From assembly GCA_021773235.1 (NCBI GenBank), contig JAJFKL010000032.1, positions 1 to 64,000 on the forward strand: a DNA stretch of 64,000 nt, given 5' to 3'. The stretch's first letter is position 1. Each line of letters begins with the position of its first letter. This stretch comes from Gammaproteobacteria bacterium. Its GTDB lineage: Bacteria > Pseudomonadota > Gammaproteobacteria > Eutrophobiales > Eutrophobiaceae. Below are positions 44,159 through 53,971 of the stretch, in pieces. The translations under genes and the position numbers were made by a program. The notes under the pieces are model-generated. The model saw nothing but the letters and a program-made list of their open reading frames with translations. It was not told the DNA's origin and made no database searches.

Positions 44159-46318
44159 ATGGGTAAAAAATCTAAACCACAATCATCCTCAAATAAGGTC
44201 TTCAAGTTACCAGAACGTGAAGCCATATTGACTGTCCTGAGTGAAGCTGGACGACCTCTAAAGCGTAAGCAATTTGCTGAGGCATTTGTTATCAACGATC
44301 CAGAGATTCGTCAGGCATTAGGTCGTAGACTTAAGGCGATGGAACGTGATGGTCAATTGATACGTAATCGTCGTGGTAGTTATGGTCTGATCGAAAAGAT
44401 GGACTTGATTAAAGGTCGCGTAATCGGACACCCGGATGGTTATGGTTTTGTCGTTCCCGATGAAGGTGGAAAAGATCTGTATTTGTCAGGAAAAGAAATG
44501 CGTACGATTTTAAATGGCGATCGCGTTTTAGTGCGTCAGGTGAGTGTAGATAAACAAGGTAAACGAGAAGGTGCCTTGGTTGAAGTTTTAGAACGTGCTA
44601 ACGAACAATTGGTAGGTCGTTATTACGAAGAGAGTGATATTGCCTATGTGGTACCTGACAATAAACGTTTGAGTCAGGATTTATTAATTCCGACAAAAAA
44701 TAGAAACCAGGCAAAACACGGGCAATATGTTGTTGCTAAGATTGTGCACCAACCTGAAAAACATCGACAAGCAATTGGTGAAGTGTTGAGCATTATAGGT
44801 GATGGCCTTGATGCTAGTATGGCCGTCGATATTGCTATTAGAAGCTATGACCTACCATTCGAATGGCCAGAGGACATCAACAATGAGATTGCAGGATTAA
44901 CAGAGGAAGTCGATTCTGGAAATATCTCCGATAGGACTGATTGCCGTGATATTCCCTTCGTTACCATTGATGGTGAAGACGCACGCGATTTTGATGATGC
45001 TGTTTTTTGTGAGAGTGAGGGTGGTGGTTGGCGTTTACTAGTTGCGATTGCAGATGTCTCTCACTATGTAAAAAAACAAAGTGCACTCGATGATGAAGCG
45101 CGCTTACGAGGTACCTCGGTATATTTTCCTGATCGCGTTATTCCCATGTTGCCAGAGATATTGTCGAATGGCTTATGTTCGCTTAAGCCTGAGGTTGATC
45201 GATATAGTCTGATTTGCGAATTAAATATTGATGCTAAAGGCAAAGTTAAGCATTCTTCTTTCTTTAAGGGGATTATTAAATCGGCGGCCCGGTTAACCTA
45301 TACGGAAATGTCTGAGATTGTTGTCGAAAAGGATAATGATGCTAGACAGAAACGTGAGGCACTTGTATCTCATCTTGATGGTTTATATCAGCTATATAAG
45401 TTGCTGCATGGGGAACGCAAGAAACAAGGTCTAATCGATTTTTCTTCGCTTGAGTCGCGTTTTGAGTTTAATGATAAAGGTCATATTGAAGCAATTCATA
45501 CTGTTGAAAGAAATGAAGCGCATCGTTTAATCGAAGAGATGATGTTGGTGGCCAATGTTGCTGCGGGAGAGTTTCTTGAAAAGAATGAAATCCCAACAAT
45601 GTACCGTATTCACGAAACGCCTAAGTTGGAAAAGCTTGAGAACGTGCGGTCATTATTGTCGCAATTGGGTTTGTCATTAGGTGGTGGTGAAGAGCCGACT
45701 TCAAAAGATTATGCAATATTAATGGACGTCATTAGAAAACGTGATGATGCGCAAATGTTGGAAACGGTTTTGCTACGCAGTATGCCACTTGCCTCTTATA
45801 GCATGGTGAATGAAGGCCATTTTGGCTTAGGTTTTCCTATCTATGCTCACTTCACATCGCCTATTCGTCGTTATCCAGATTTGATGGTCCATCGTGGGAT
45901 AGTACATATTATTGAAGGCAATGTAGCTGCGACGTTTAACTACTCTCCACAACAAGTGTTGGAATTGGCCGAACATTGCTCAATGACTGAACGTCGGGCT
46001 GAAGAAGCCTCGCGCGATGCGGCACAACGGCTTAAGTGTGCATTTATGGAAGATAAGGTTGGCGAAACGTTTAGTGGCATGGTGAGTTCAGTTACATCAT
46101 TTGGTTTGTTTATCGTACTGGATGATATATTTATTGAGGGTTTGATTCATATTAGTAATCTTCCGGTAGATTATTATCACTTTGATGCAATTACACATAC
46201 CTTGCGTGGTGAACGTGGAGGTAAGGTTTTCAAGCTTGGACAGAAACTCGATGTGCTTGTTACACGAGTTGATTTAGAAGAACGTAAAATAGACTTTGAG
46301 TTAAAAGAGAATGGGTAA
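44159..46318 (+). CDS. rnr: Ribonuclease R
   Basis: 719 residues. N-terminal winged-helix domain (about 20-80), cold-shock domains (about 85-230), RNB catalytic domain (about 255-600; TIDGEDARDFDDAV, YRIHETP, ASYSMVNEGHFGLG, HFTSPIRRYPDL) and a C-terminal S1 domain (about 640-716). It degrades structured RNA 3' to 5'. The protein stops right after S1, so it lacks the long Lys-rich tail of the E. coli enzyme (813 residues). It overlaps rlmB by 8 bp. Confidence 0.97.
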   Translation: MGKKSKPQSSSNKVFKLPEREAILTVLSEAGRPLKRKQFAEAFVINDPEIRQALGRRLKAMERDGQLIRNRRGSYGLIEKMDLIKGRVIGHPDGYGFVVPDEGGKDLYLSGKEMRTILNGDRVLVRQVSVDKQGKREGALVEVLERANEQLVGRYYEESDIAYVVPDNKRLSQDLLIPTKNRNQAKHGQYVVAKIVHQPEKHRQAIGEVLSIIGDGLDASMAVDIAIRSYDLPFEWPEDINNEIAGLTEEVDSGNISDRTDCRDIPFVTIDGEDARDFDDAVFCESEGGGWRLLVAIADVSHYVKKQSALDDEARLRGTSVYFPDRVIPMLPEILSNGLCSLKPEVDRYSLICELNIDAKGKVKHSSFFKGIIKSAARLTYTEMSEIVVEKDNDARQKREALVSHLDGLYQLYKLLHGERKKQGLIDFSSLESRFEFNDKGHIEAIHTVERNEAHRLIEEMMLVANVAAGEFLEKNEIPTMYRIHETPKLEKLENVRSLLSQLGLSLGGGEEPTSKDYAILMDVIRKRDDAQMLETVLLRSMPLASYSMVNEGHFGLGFPIYAHFTSPIRRYPDLMVHRGIVHIIEGNVAATFNYSPQQVLELAEHCSMTERRAEEASRDAAQRLKCAFMEDKVGETFSGMVSSVTSFGLFIVLDDIFIEGLIHISNLPVDYYHFDAITHTLRGERGGKVFKLGQKLDVLVTRVDLEERKIDFELKENG

Positions 46319-47060
46319 ACGAACAGATCAAATATTTGGCCTGCATGCAGTTAAACAGGTTCTAGAAAACACACCGGAAATAATTTTGAGTGCCTTGATA
46401 CAAGAATCAATTCAATCAGAATCAGTGAGTTCAATTCATGGGTCACTTAATAAACTAGGTGTGTCGATTCAGACGGTACCACGTACTACCTTGAGCAAGA
46501 TGGTTAAAAATCAGAATCATCAGGGTGTGATTTTGGAAGTTCGAAAAGCGGCAAAGAAAACAGAACACGATCTCGATGATGTATTGGAACAAAACAAAGA
46601 TAATAATCCACTCTATTTAGTTCTCGACTCAATACAAGATCCACATAATCTCGGCGCCTGTATCCGTACGGCAGATGCGGCGGGTGTCACCGCAGTGATC
46701 ATCCCGAATGATCGCGCGGCAAGTATTAATGAAACAGTGCGTAAAGTTGCGAGTGGCGCGGTAGAGAATGTTACCGTTATCAGCGTGGTGAATCTGGTGC
46801 GTGCAATGAAGAAGATAAAAGAAGCAGGTGTCTGGGTAGTGGGTACCGCAGGCGATGCTGAGCAAACGATCTATGAGCTTGATTTAAAGATTCCTACAGC
46901 CATTGTCATGGGCGGGGAAGGTAAAGGCATGAGAGATTCGGTTCAGAAAGAATGCGATTACACGGCTTCACTACCCATTCATGGTCAGGTTGAGAGCTTG
47001 AATGTATCAGTTGCGGCCGGCGTAGTTTTATATGAAGTTATGAGGCAACGAAGTATCTGA
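46311..47060 (+). CDS. rlmB: 23S rRNA (guanosine-2'-O)-methyltransferase RlmB
   Basis: 249 residues. N-terminal substrate-binding domain (FGLHAVKQVLE) and a SPOUT domain with the SpoU motifs LDSIQDPHNLGACIRTADAAG, VMGGEGKGMR and VESLNVSVAAGV. It methylates G2251 in the ribosomal P loop. It is coupled to rnr by an 8-bp overlap, the conserved rnr-rlmB pair. Confidence 0.97.
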   Translation: MGKRTDQIFGLHAVKQVLENTPEIILSALIQESIQSESVSSIHGSLNKLGVSIQTVPRTTLSKMVKNQNHQGVILEVRKAAKKTEHDLDDVLEQNKDNNPLYLVLDSIQDPHNLGACIRTADAAGVTAVIIPNDRAASINETVRKVASGAVENVTVISVVNLVRAMKKIKEAGVWVVGTAGDAEQTIYELDLKIPTAIVMGGEGKGMRDSVQKECDYTASLPIHGQVESLNVSVAAGVVLYEVMRQRSI

Positions 47061-47147
47061 ATCTCAATGTTTTAGCTCGAAAATGTAGAAAATTAGTGAT
47101 GTTCTGTAATTTTCAGACAGATTTCTGGAATTTCAGGCTGTATCGCA

Positions 47148-47176
47148 TTGCAGTAGGCAATCCAATCCATTAGAAT
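47148..47176 (+). promoter_or_regulatory. Probable sigma-70 promoter of rpsF operon
   Basis: TTGCAG at 47148-47153, 17-base spacer, TAGAAT at 47171-47176. The predicted start lies about 7 bases further on, leaving a leader of roughly 60 bases that contains the CCG hairpin. Confidence 0.6.
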
Positions 47177-47197
47177 CGCGCCACTTTATACATCCTT

Positions 47198-47224
47198 GCC
47201 TCACCCTGAAATGACCGGGGAGGC
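47198..47224 (+). promoter_or_regulatory. Candidate S6:S18 autoregulatory leader hairpin
   Basis: Two stacked stems, GCCTC/GAGGC (47198-47202 with 47220-47224) and CCC/GGG (47204-47206 with 47217-47219), with CCG at 47215-47217 on the 3' side of the loop. The known S6:S18-binding motif in rpsF leaders is a hairpin with a CCG in a bulge or loop, so the position and features fit. Confidence 0.55.
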
Positions 47225-47246
47225 TAATAAACCTAGGGGATACACA

Positions 47247-47759
47247 ATGAGACACTATGAAATCGTCTTTCTGGTTCATCCGGATCAGAGCGAGCAAGTT
47301 CCTGCGATGATAGATCGCTATCAGAGCATTGTCACAAGCAACAACGGCACAGTCCATCGTTTGGAAGATTGGGGCCGTCGACTTTTGGCATATCCAATTA
47401 ATAAAATCCACAAGGCACACTATGTTCTTATGAACATCGAATGTGATGCCGAATCTCTAAATCAATTAACGGATGGTTTTCGTTTCAACGATGCAGTTAT
47501 CCGTAATTTGGTTGTCAAAAAGGATGAAGCTGTTACTGAGGCATCTCACTTGATTAAAGCCAAGGAAGAAGAACAGTCTCGACCAGCACCCGTCGCTGCA
47601 CCAGCAGCAGCTCCAGTAGAACCTGTTGCAGCTGAAGAAGCCGCACCAACAGAACCTGTTGCAGTTGCTGAAGCCGCCGCACCAGCAGCAGCTGTTGAAG
47701 AAACCAGTCAGGACGAAGCAGCTGAAGCAGCAGCCGATAAGCCTGAATCAGAAGACTAA
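47247..47759 (+). CDS. rpsF: 30S ribosomal protein S6 with extended C-terminal tail
   Basis: 170 residues from the ATG at 47247 ([18 protein letters not shown]), which follows an AGGGGAT ribosome-binding site; an upstream in-frame ATG at 47196 lies in the leader hairpin and is not used by the family. Residues 1-100 are a normal S6 fold. Residues about 105-170 are a low-complexity Ala/Pro/Glu/Val tail with imperfect repeats around EPVA and EAAP, much longer than the E. coli tail (131-135 residues in total). First gene of rpsF-rpsR-DUF2232-rplI. Confidence 0.97.
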   Translation: MRHYEIVFLVHPDQSEQVPAMIDRYQSIVTSNNGTVHRLEDWGRRLLAYPINKIHKAHYVLMNIECDAESLNQLTDGFRFNDAVIRNLVVKKDEAVTEASHLIKAKEEEQSRPAPVAAPAAAPVEPVAAEEAAPTEPVAVAEAAAPAAAVEETSQDEAAEAAADKPESED

Positions 47760-47776
47760 ATTGAGAGGATTATAAG

Positions 47777-48001
47777 ATGGCTCGTTATTTCAAACGTAAA
47801 AGATTTTGCAGATTTACGGCAGATGGTGTTAAAGAGATTGATTACAAAGATCTCAATACATTAAAGAATTATGTATCTGAAAATGGAAAAATTGTTCCAA
47901 GTCGAATTTCAGGTACAAATGCTCGTTATCAAAGACAGTTATCAACTGCAATCAAGCGTGCGCGCTTTCTTGCTTTGATTCCTTATTGTGACGCGCATTA
48001 G
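47777..48001 (+). CDS. rpsR: 30S ribosomal protein S18
   Basis: 74 residues, standard length: [24 protein letters not shown] and [28 protein letters not shown]. It binds S6 on the 30S platform. A GAGAGGAT sequence precedes the ATG, 17 bp after rpsF. Confidence 0.99.
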   Translation: MARYFKRKRFCRFTADGVKEIDYKDLNTLKNYVSENGKIVPSRISGTNARYQRQLSTAIKRARFLALIPYCDAH

Positions 48002-48026
48002 GCTGAACTGAATAAGTATATTGCAC

Positions 48027-48053
48027 ATGTTCATCTACTGTTTAGATGGACAT
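48027..48053 (+). other. Hairpin between rpsR and the DUF2232 gene
   Basis: 11-bp stem (48027-48037 with 48043-48053) containing one G-T pair, with a 5-base loop. Only a weak CTTT follows. Possible partial terminator or processing site lowering expression of the membrane protein relative to the ribosomal proteins. Confidence 0.5.
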
Positions 48054-48099
48054 CTTTAAAGTGAAAACCAATTGTAAATTGGTCAAGTAGTAGTCATAA

Positions 48100-49002
48100 A
48101 TGATCGGCAACTATATATTGAGTGGCAGGGTTCAGGCCATTGCAGCAACAACCTTTAGTGCCCTGATTTCGTTGTTATTGCCACCACTTGCCTTTCTAAT
48201 TTGTGGCTCTGTTGTTGCCTTGATTACCCTGAGGAAAGGGGCAACTGTAGCACTACAAGTATTGATGGCAAGTCTGTTGGTGTTAGTGGCATTTTCACTA
48301 CTTGCAAACTTACCAATACAACTGGTTTTTGCTTACGCATTAGTGATTTGGCTACCAGTCTGGTCCGCAGCGGTCGTACTTCGTTATTGTGAACGGCAGG
48401 GTATATTACTGCTTGCAGCAGGGTTAGTGGCAACTGCGTTAATCGTTGCGATATATTTCATTATTGGTGATGTAGCAGGATGGTGGCAGCAATGGTTGGC
48501 TATCATGTTAGAGAAAACGGTGCCGCCAGAAAATATAGACCAATATAAGGAAGTATTGGCACCAGCAGCGGGTATGATCAATGCGATGATGATTGCTGGG
48601 TTTATGCTGAATGTTGTAATGAGTGTTTTGTGTGGCAGGTGGTGGCAATCAAGATTGATTAACCCAGGGGCATTTCGAAAGGAATTTTATGCACTGAGCT
48701 TACCATCGCAAATATTGCCAGTAAGTGCCCTGATTGTGCTGTTGGTAATGGTTCTACCTGAACCTTGGCAGGATGTGTTCAGGGATATTATGATTGTTTT
48801 GATGTTTATGTATCTGATACAAGGCATCTCGTCAGTACATCGAAATGTTGATAAATTAAAGCTATCAACAGCATGGATTGTATCGATGTATTGTTTATTA
48901 ATACTCCTGCCGCAAATGGCATTATTTATTGCCTGTTTGGGTATGACCGACGTTTATGTTAGTTGGCGTAGAGGGAAAATTGGCTCCAAAAACGAATTGT
49001 GA
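48100..49002 (+). CDS. DUF2232 family membrane protein
   Basis: 300 residues, almost entirely hydrophobic with eight or so membrane helices (among them 20-40, 45-65, 75-95, 100-122, 155-178, 205-222 and 262-285). It fits the YybS/DUF2232 family, which often lies between rpsR and rplI. Function unknown. It has neither a periplasmic domain nor catalytic motif. Starts 98 bp after rpsR, ends 59 bp before rplI. Confidence 0.85.
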   Translation: MIGNYILSGRVQAIAATTFSALISLLLPPLAFLICGSVVALITLRKGATVALQVLMASLLVLVAFSLLANLPIQLVFAYALVIWLPVWSAAVVLRYCERQGILLLAAGLVATALIVAIYFIIGDVAGWWQQWLAIMLEKTVPPENIDQYKEVLAPAAGMINAMMIAGFMLNVVMSVLCGRWWQSRLINPGAFRKEFYALSLPSQILPVSALIVLLVMVLPEPWQDVFRDIMIVLMFMYLIQGISSVHRNVDKLKLSTAWIVSMYCLLILLPQMALFIACLGMTDVYVSWRRGKIGSKNEL

Positions 49003-49061
49003 GACGAGTCAGTTTGTAAAGAATCTGTTATTATTAAATTGTTATGAATTGAGGTAATCTG

Positions 49062-49517
49062 ATGGAAGTAATTTTGCTTGAAAAAGTACATAAACTCGGT
49101 GAGTTAGGTGATCAGGTCAAGGTCAAACCTGGATTTGGTAGAAACTATCTTATCCCTAGTGGTAAAGCCGTTTCTGCAACTGCAGATAATATTGCCAAGT
49201 TTGATGCTCGCAGGGCTGAGCTGGAAAAACACCAACAAGAATCGCTATCAGCAGCTACTGCTCGTGCTGAGAATTTAAATTCAGTAAGCATCTCAATCGC
49301 ACGCAAAGCGGGTGCTGAAGGTAAATTATTCGGTTCGGTTGGGACTATCGATATTGCTGATACCGTTACTGAATCGGGTGTCGAGTTGGCGAAGCATGAA
49401 ATTAGATTACCAGATGGCCCGATACGTAGTACGGGTGAATTTGAAGTTGATGTTCATCTTCATGCCGATGTATCTGCTAAAATTAAGGTGAATGTTGTTC
49501 CGGAAGAAGAAGATTAG
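49062..49517 (+). CDS. rplI: 50S ribosomal protein L9
   Basis: 151 residues (E. coli 149). N-domain [32 protein letters not shown], central helix, and C-domain with [14 protein letters not shown] and [21 protein letters not shown] lies before the ATG. Followed by a terminator-like hairpin before dnaB. Confidence 0.98.
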   Translation: MEVILLEKVHKLGELGDQVKVKPGFGRNYLIPSGKAVSATADNIAKFDARRAELEKHQQESLSAATARAENLNSVSISIARKAGAEGKLFGSVGTIDIADTVTESGVELAKHEIRLPDGPIRSTGEFEVDVHLHADVSAKIKVNVVPEEED

Positions 49518-49552
49518 TTTTTCACCCCGGCACAACAATACAATTAATCCTT

Positions 49553-49586
49553 CTAAATAGCCTTTAATTAGGCTGTTTACTGTTTT
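49553..49586 (+). terminator. Probable terminator between rplI and dnaB
   Basis: 8-bp stem AAATAGCC/GGCTGTTT (49555-49562 with 49571-49578, one G-T pair) and 8-base loop, followed by the T-rich ACTGTTTTATTT. Confidence 0.55.
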
Positions 49587-49615
49587 ATTTGGATCGACTC
49601 GATCCAGGGACTGTT

Positions 49616-51019
49616 ATGCAGGAATCGATACATACATCTTTATCGAGTGATGCTGAGACGCTGGCATTAAAGATCCCGCCGCATTCCATAGAGGCAGAAC
49701 AAGCCGTTTTAGGCGGCGCTTTTTTAGATAAAGAAGCCTGGGACAAAGTAGTCGAACGCGTTCGCGAAGAAGATTTCTACCGAAAAGATCACCGTATAAT
49801 TTTCCGAGCTATAAGTTCTCTCAGTGAAGATGGCCAACCCTACGATATTGTCACCGTTGCAGAGTGGTTGGAAAATCACCAGTTACTAGACGAAGCCGGC
49901 GGTATGCGTAACCTTGCTGCATTGGCTGAAAACACCCCCAGCGCAAGTAATATCAGTGCCTATGCTGATATCGTCCGTAAACGTTCTATTCTCAGACAAC
50001 TGATTAGTGCAACAACTGACATCAACGATACTGTATTCAATCCTCAAGGTCGCAGCAGCGAACAAATTCTTGAATTCGCCGAGCAAACGGTTTTTGAGAT
50101 CGCCGAAAATGAAAATCGTGGCCGAAAAAGTTACCAAGAGATCAAGGAGTATCTGAAAGAAGCACTGAATAGAGTGGATGAATTGTTTCATAAAGATAGC
50201 CCCATAACGGGTATCGCTACTGGCTTTGAAGACCTCGATATAAAGACAGCTGGGTTTCAGCGTTCGGATTTAATTATTGTTGCTGGTAGACCCTCTATGG
50301 GTAAGACTGCCTTTGCAGTCAACATAGCAGAAAATGCAGCAATAAAAGGACAGCACAGTGTTGCTATTTTTAGTATGGAAATGCCAGGCGAACAACTTGC
50401 CATGCGTATGATGTCTTCCTTAGGCCGAATTGATCAACATAAGGTTCGTACAGGAAAGCTGGATGATGAGGATTGGCCGCGATTAACATCAGCAGTGGGT
50501 ATGTTACAAGAAACACGCATGTTTATAGATGATACTCCTGCACTAACACCAGCTGAGTTAAGAGCACGTTGTCGGCGTATTTCAAGAGAGCATGGACTTG
50601 ACCTTGTTGTTGTAGATTATTTGCAACTAATGCAAGTAGCAGGTACAAATGAAAATAGGGCTACAGAAATTTCAGAAATATCACGCTCCTTAAAGGCGAT
50701 GGCAAAAGAACTTAAAGTGCCCGTCATAGCATTATCACAGTTAAATCGAAGTCTGGAGTCTCGTACTGATAGACGACCTGTAATGTCAGATTTACGTGAG
50801 TCAGGTGCTATTGAGCAAGATGCTGATGTCATTCTCTTTATTTATCGGGATGAAGTTTATGATGAAGAGAGTAATGATAAGGGCGTAGCAGAAATAATTA
50901 TCGGTAAACAACGTAATGGCCCGATAGGAAAGGTTAAGTTGGCTTTCCGTGGCCAATACACACGCTTTGAGAATCTAGCAGATGATTATGTTCATTCTCC
51001 TAACGGGTTCTCTGAATGA
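49616..51019 (+). CDS. dnaB: Replicative DNA helicase DnaB
   Basis: 467 residues from the ATG at 49616, preceded by CAGGGA; a TTG at 49589 is less likely. N-terminal domain (IPPHSIEAEQAVLGG), linker, and RecA-like C-domain with Walker A GRPSMGKT (224-231), FSMEMPGEQL, and DYLQLM. No intein interrupts it. Hexameric helicase that unwinds DNA at the fork. Its end overlaps alr by 4 bp. Confidence 0.97.
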   Translation: MQESIHTSLSSDAETLALKIPPHSIEAEQAVLGGAFLDKEAWDKVVERVREEDFYRKDHRIIFRAISSLSEDGQPYDIVTVAEWLENHQLLDEAGGMRNLAALAENTPSASNISAYADIVRKRSILRQLISATTDINDTVFNPQGRSSEQILEFAEQTVFEIAENENRGRKSYQEIKEYLKEALNRVDELFHKDSPITGIATGFEDLDIKTAGFQRSDLIIVAGRPSMGKTAFAVNIAENAAIKGQHSVAIFSMEMPGEQLAMRMMSSLGRIDQHKVRTGKLDDEDWPRLTSAVGMLQETRMFIDDTPALTPAELRARCRRISREHGLDLVVVDYLQLMQVAGTNENRATEISEISRSLKAMAKELKVPVIALSQLNRSLESRTDRRPVMSDLRESGAIEQDADVILFIYRDEVYDEESNDKGVAEIIIGKQRNGPIGKVKLAFRGQYTRFENLADDYVHSPNGFSE

Positions 51020-52095
51020 CACGACCATCAAGGGTTGTCATTGATAAACAGGCACTGAAACACAATCTCCAACGAGTACGAGAGCTTGCTCCCAACTCAA
51101 AAATTATGGCGATCATCAAGGCCGATGCCTATGGGCATGGTTTGGTCAGAGTTGCTAATACGCTTAGTGATGCAGATGCATTTGGTGTCGCCTGCCTCGA
51201 AGAAGCTGAACAGTTAAGAGCGGCATCGATAACAACTCCCATAGTTTTGCTTGAAGGCCCACACAAGGCCGTTGAATTAATATCAATCGTTCAATTGCAA
51301 CTTGAAATAGTAATCCATAATGCATTTCAGTTAGAGATATTAGAACAAACAACACTCGAAAAACCACTTCAAGTCTGGGTAAAAATTGATACCGGAATGC
51401 ATAGATTAGGGTTCCCACTTGATAATATAAGGGACATTTTAAAACGTGTTGCAGATTGCAAAAACATCAAATCTTCTTTCCGCTTGATGACGCATCTAGC
51501 TACTGCTAATGAACAAAATAACCCGTTAACACAGATACAGTTAGAAAACTTTAAACAGGTTTGTGACGGTTTCGATGTAGAAAAGACCATTGCAAATTCT
51601 GCAGCAGTGATTGGTTTTCCAGAAACACATGCTGATTGGAATCGACCCGGGTTGATGCTCTATGGTGTATCGCCAATCGCCGACAGACATGCGCATGAAC
51701 TGAACCTAAAACCGGTGATGACTTTAGAATCAGAATTAATATCGATTCAAAATTTAAAAAAAGGTGAGCCAGTGGGTTATGGCGCAACGTGGCGTTGCCC
51801 TGAAGACATGCCTGTTGGTGTCGTAGCGGCTGGTTATGGAGATGGATTTCCACGTCATGCCAAGTCTGGTACACCAGTACTTGTTAATGATGTTCGTTGT
51901 TCATTAATTGGCCGAGCCTCAATGGATATGTTAACTATCGATCTTAGAAATCAACCGCAGGCTAAGGTTGGTGACCGGGTCGTCTTATGGGGTGAGTCCT
52001 TACCGGTAGAAGAAATTGCCCAATACGCTGATACCATTCCCTATGAATTATTATGCGGTGTGCATAAACGGCTGGAATTCATCGAACATGGCTAA
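51016..52095 (+). CDS. alr: Alanine racemase
   Basis: 359 residues. The PLP lysine is Lys35 in IIKADAYGHG; HRLGF, NRPGLMLYG and the C-terminal GRASMDMLTIDL, containing the usual Met-Asp pair, complete the family pattern. It supplies D-alanine for peptidoglycan. Overlaps dnaB by 4 bp and radA by 8 bp; dnaB-alr is the common order. Confidence 0.97.
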   Translation: MTRPSRVVIDKQALKHNLQRVRELAPNSKIMAIIKADAYGHGLVRVANTLSDADAFGVACLEEAEQLRAASITTPIVLLEGPHKAVELISIVQLQLEIVIHNAFQLEILEQTTLEKPLQVWVKIDTGMHRLGFPLDNIRDILKRVADCKNIKSSFRLMTHLATANEQNNPLTQIQLENFKQVCDGFDVEKTIANSAAVIGFPETHADWNRPGLMLYGVSPIADRHAHELNLKPVMTLESELISIQNLKKGEPVGYGATWRCPEDMPVGVVAAGYGDGFPRHAKSGTPVLVNDVRCSLIGRASMDMLTIDLRNQPQAKVGDRVVLWGESLPVEEIAQYADTIPYELLCGVHKRLEFIEHG

Positions 52096-53461
52096 ACCAA
52101 AAATTCAATTTCAATGTAATGAATGTGGAGCTGAGACACCAAAGTGGGTTGGTCAGTGTCCCGAGTGTATGGCTTGGAATACACTTCAGGAAAGTGTAGT
52201 TGAAAAGAAAGCAGCATCTAACTCTAGTCGTTTTCGTGAACACCTGGCCGGGCCCTCAGAAGTATGCTCACTTGATTCTGTTGAAATGTCGGAGACTCCA
52301 AGGCAAGCAACTGGATTAACAGAATTGGATCGTGTCATGGGCGGTGGTCTTGTTAATGGCTCAGTGACATTAATTGGCGGTGATCCTGGTATCGGTAAAT
52401 CAACTTTGTTATTGCAGACATTAGCTTGTTTGGATAGTGCCTCAGGTGTACCAAGCTTGTATGTGACAGGTGAAGAATCGGCACAACAGGTAGGACTGCG
52501 TGGTAAGCGTTTAGGATTATCTTTAGGTTCGCTACGAATTTTAACAGAGAATCATCTTGAACATATTTTGAATGTCGCCAATAAAGAAAAGGCGAAGGTG
52601 ATCGTTATTGATTCTATTCAAACTGTCTATAGTGATATGTTGCAATCTGCGCCGGGTTCAGTCGCACAAGTAAGGGAGTGTGCTGCGCAATTGGTTCGAT
52701 TTGCCAAGCAAACCGATACAGCATTATTTTTGGTTGGACATGTTACTAAAGAGGGCGCATTAGCAGGGCCAAGAGTTTTAGAGCACATGGTTGACACGGT
52801 GCTTTACTTTGAGGGTGATAGCAGTAGTCGTTATCGTGTCGTTCGTACTGTAAAAAATCGTTATGGTGCAGTGAATGAATTAGGCATCTTTGCCATGACC
52901 GATAAAGGCTTAAGAGAAGTCTCTAACCCATCGGCTATATTTTTATCGCGTCATGATGATCAAGTGTCAGGTAGTGCCATCATGGTAACAAGGGAAGGAA
53001 CACGGCCAATGTTGGTTGAAGTGCAGGCCTTGGTTGATCAATCACACCTAGGTAACCCTCGACGTGTTGCGCTTGGTCTGGAACAAAATAGATTGGCAAT
53101 GTTACTAGCTGTTTTACATCGTCACGCTGGAATTTCCATGAGTGATCAGGATGTGTTTATTAATGTTGTCGGTGGTGTACGAATTGCCGAGACAGCGGCA
53201 GACTTACCTTTGTTGCTGGCAATAATTTCTAGCTTTAAAAACAAACCGCTACCTAATGATATGGTGATGTTTGGCGAAGTTGGCTTGTCTGGCGAGATCC
53301 GTCCAATTCAAAATGGTATGGAACGCTTGAATGAAGCAGCCAAACACGGCTTTGAGCAATCATTGATTCCAATAGCGAATAAACCTAAAGTAGATGTCCC
53401 TGATATGAATATTCAAACAGTGACACATGTCTCTCAGGTGATGGAAAAAGTAGGCTTATAG
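52088..53461 (+). CDS. radA: DNA repair protein RadA
   Basis: 457 residues from the ATG at 52088 (AKPKIQFQCNECG), the family start; a longer frame begins inside alr. Zinc finger CNECG...CPEC, Walker A GGDPGIGKST (97-106), the RadA motif KNRYGAVNELGIF and a C-terminal Lon-like domain. Helicase-like helper of RecA in branch migration. It overlaps alr, suggesting coupling. Confidence 0.97.
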   Translation: MAKPKIQFQCNECGAETPKWVGQCPECMAWNTLQESVVEKKAASNSSRFREHLAGPSEVCSLDSVEMSETPRQATGLTELDRVMGGGLVNGSVTLIGGDPGIGKSTLLLQTLACLDSASGVPSLYVTGEESAQQVGLRGKRLGLSLGSLRILTENHLEHILNVANKEKAKVIVIDSIQTVYSDMLQSAPGSVAQVRECAAQLVRFAKQTDTALFLVGHVTKEGALAGPRVLEHMVDTVLYFEGDSSSRYRVVRTVKNRYGAVNELGIFAMTDKGLREVSNPSAIFLSRHDDQVSGSAIMVTREGTRPMLVEVQALVDQSHLGNPRRVALGLEQNRLAMLLAVLHRHAGISMSDQDVFINVVGGVRIAETAADLPLLLAIISSFKNKPLPNDMVMFGEVGLSGEIRPIQNGMERLNEAAKHGFEQSLIPIANKPKVDVPDMNIQTVTHVSQVMEKVGL

Positions 53462-53468
53462 TTTAATT

Positions 53469-53846
53469 TTAGCTAGCCATCATATTTTTAATATCTCGAT
53501 CAAGTACCTGTTCGTCACCAAGATTCAATTCAACCAATCGTTTTAGAATCGACACGCTTTCAAGGTCAATATTTGTACATTGTAGACCTAATGATTCGTC
53601 TTCAATGTGAACTTGTTTAACATTCATATTGATAATTGAATTGTGGTCTTCTAGTTCAACGCTTATATCGAATTCATCATTATCGTTGTGGTTCCAGTTT
53701 TCAGGTCTTGTGACAAGTACACCTTTTAGCGAAATATCGATTAGGTTTGATCCCCAATCACCATCTTCGCTGTGTATGGTCAGAGGGGCGTCAAAGGCGA
53801 TACGGTTAAATTGACGCTTATCTGTGTAAACGGTTTTAATACTCAT
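53469..53846 (-). CDS. PilZ-domain protein
   Basis: 125 residues. c-di-GMP motif RQFNR and DISLKGVLV; the middle is beta-rich and the end helical (VELNLGDEQVLDRDI). The size is that of a single-domain PilZ adaptor of the cyclic-di-GMP-binding type. It is convergent with radA (7-bp gap) and 125 bp downstream of the CNNM gene on the same strand. Confidence 0.87.
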   Translation of the reverse strand: MSIKTVYTDKRQFNRIAFDAPLTIHSEDGDWGSNLIDISLKGVLVTRPENWNHNDNDEFDISVELEDHNSIINMNVKQVHIEDESLGLQCTNIDLESVSILKRLVELNLGDEQVLDRDIKNMMAS

Positions 53847-53971
53847 GCTAGTCTCCAGTCTAATTGTCTAAGAAGAGTGTGTCTTCATTTGTGTAGCAAG
53901 CGCTGATCCTGCAATTTTTGCGAGGGTATACAGTTGCAATGCATGATCAATGCAAAATCTAGACCGGAAAA

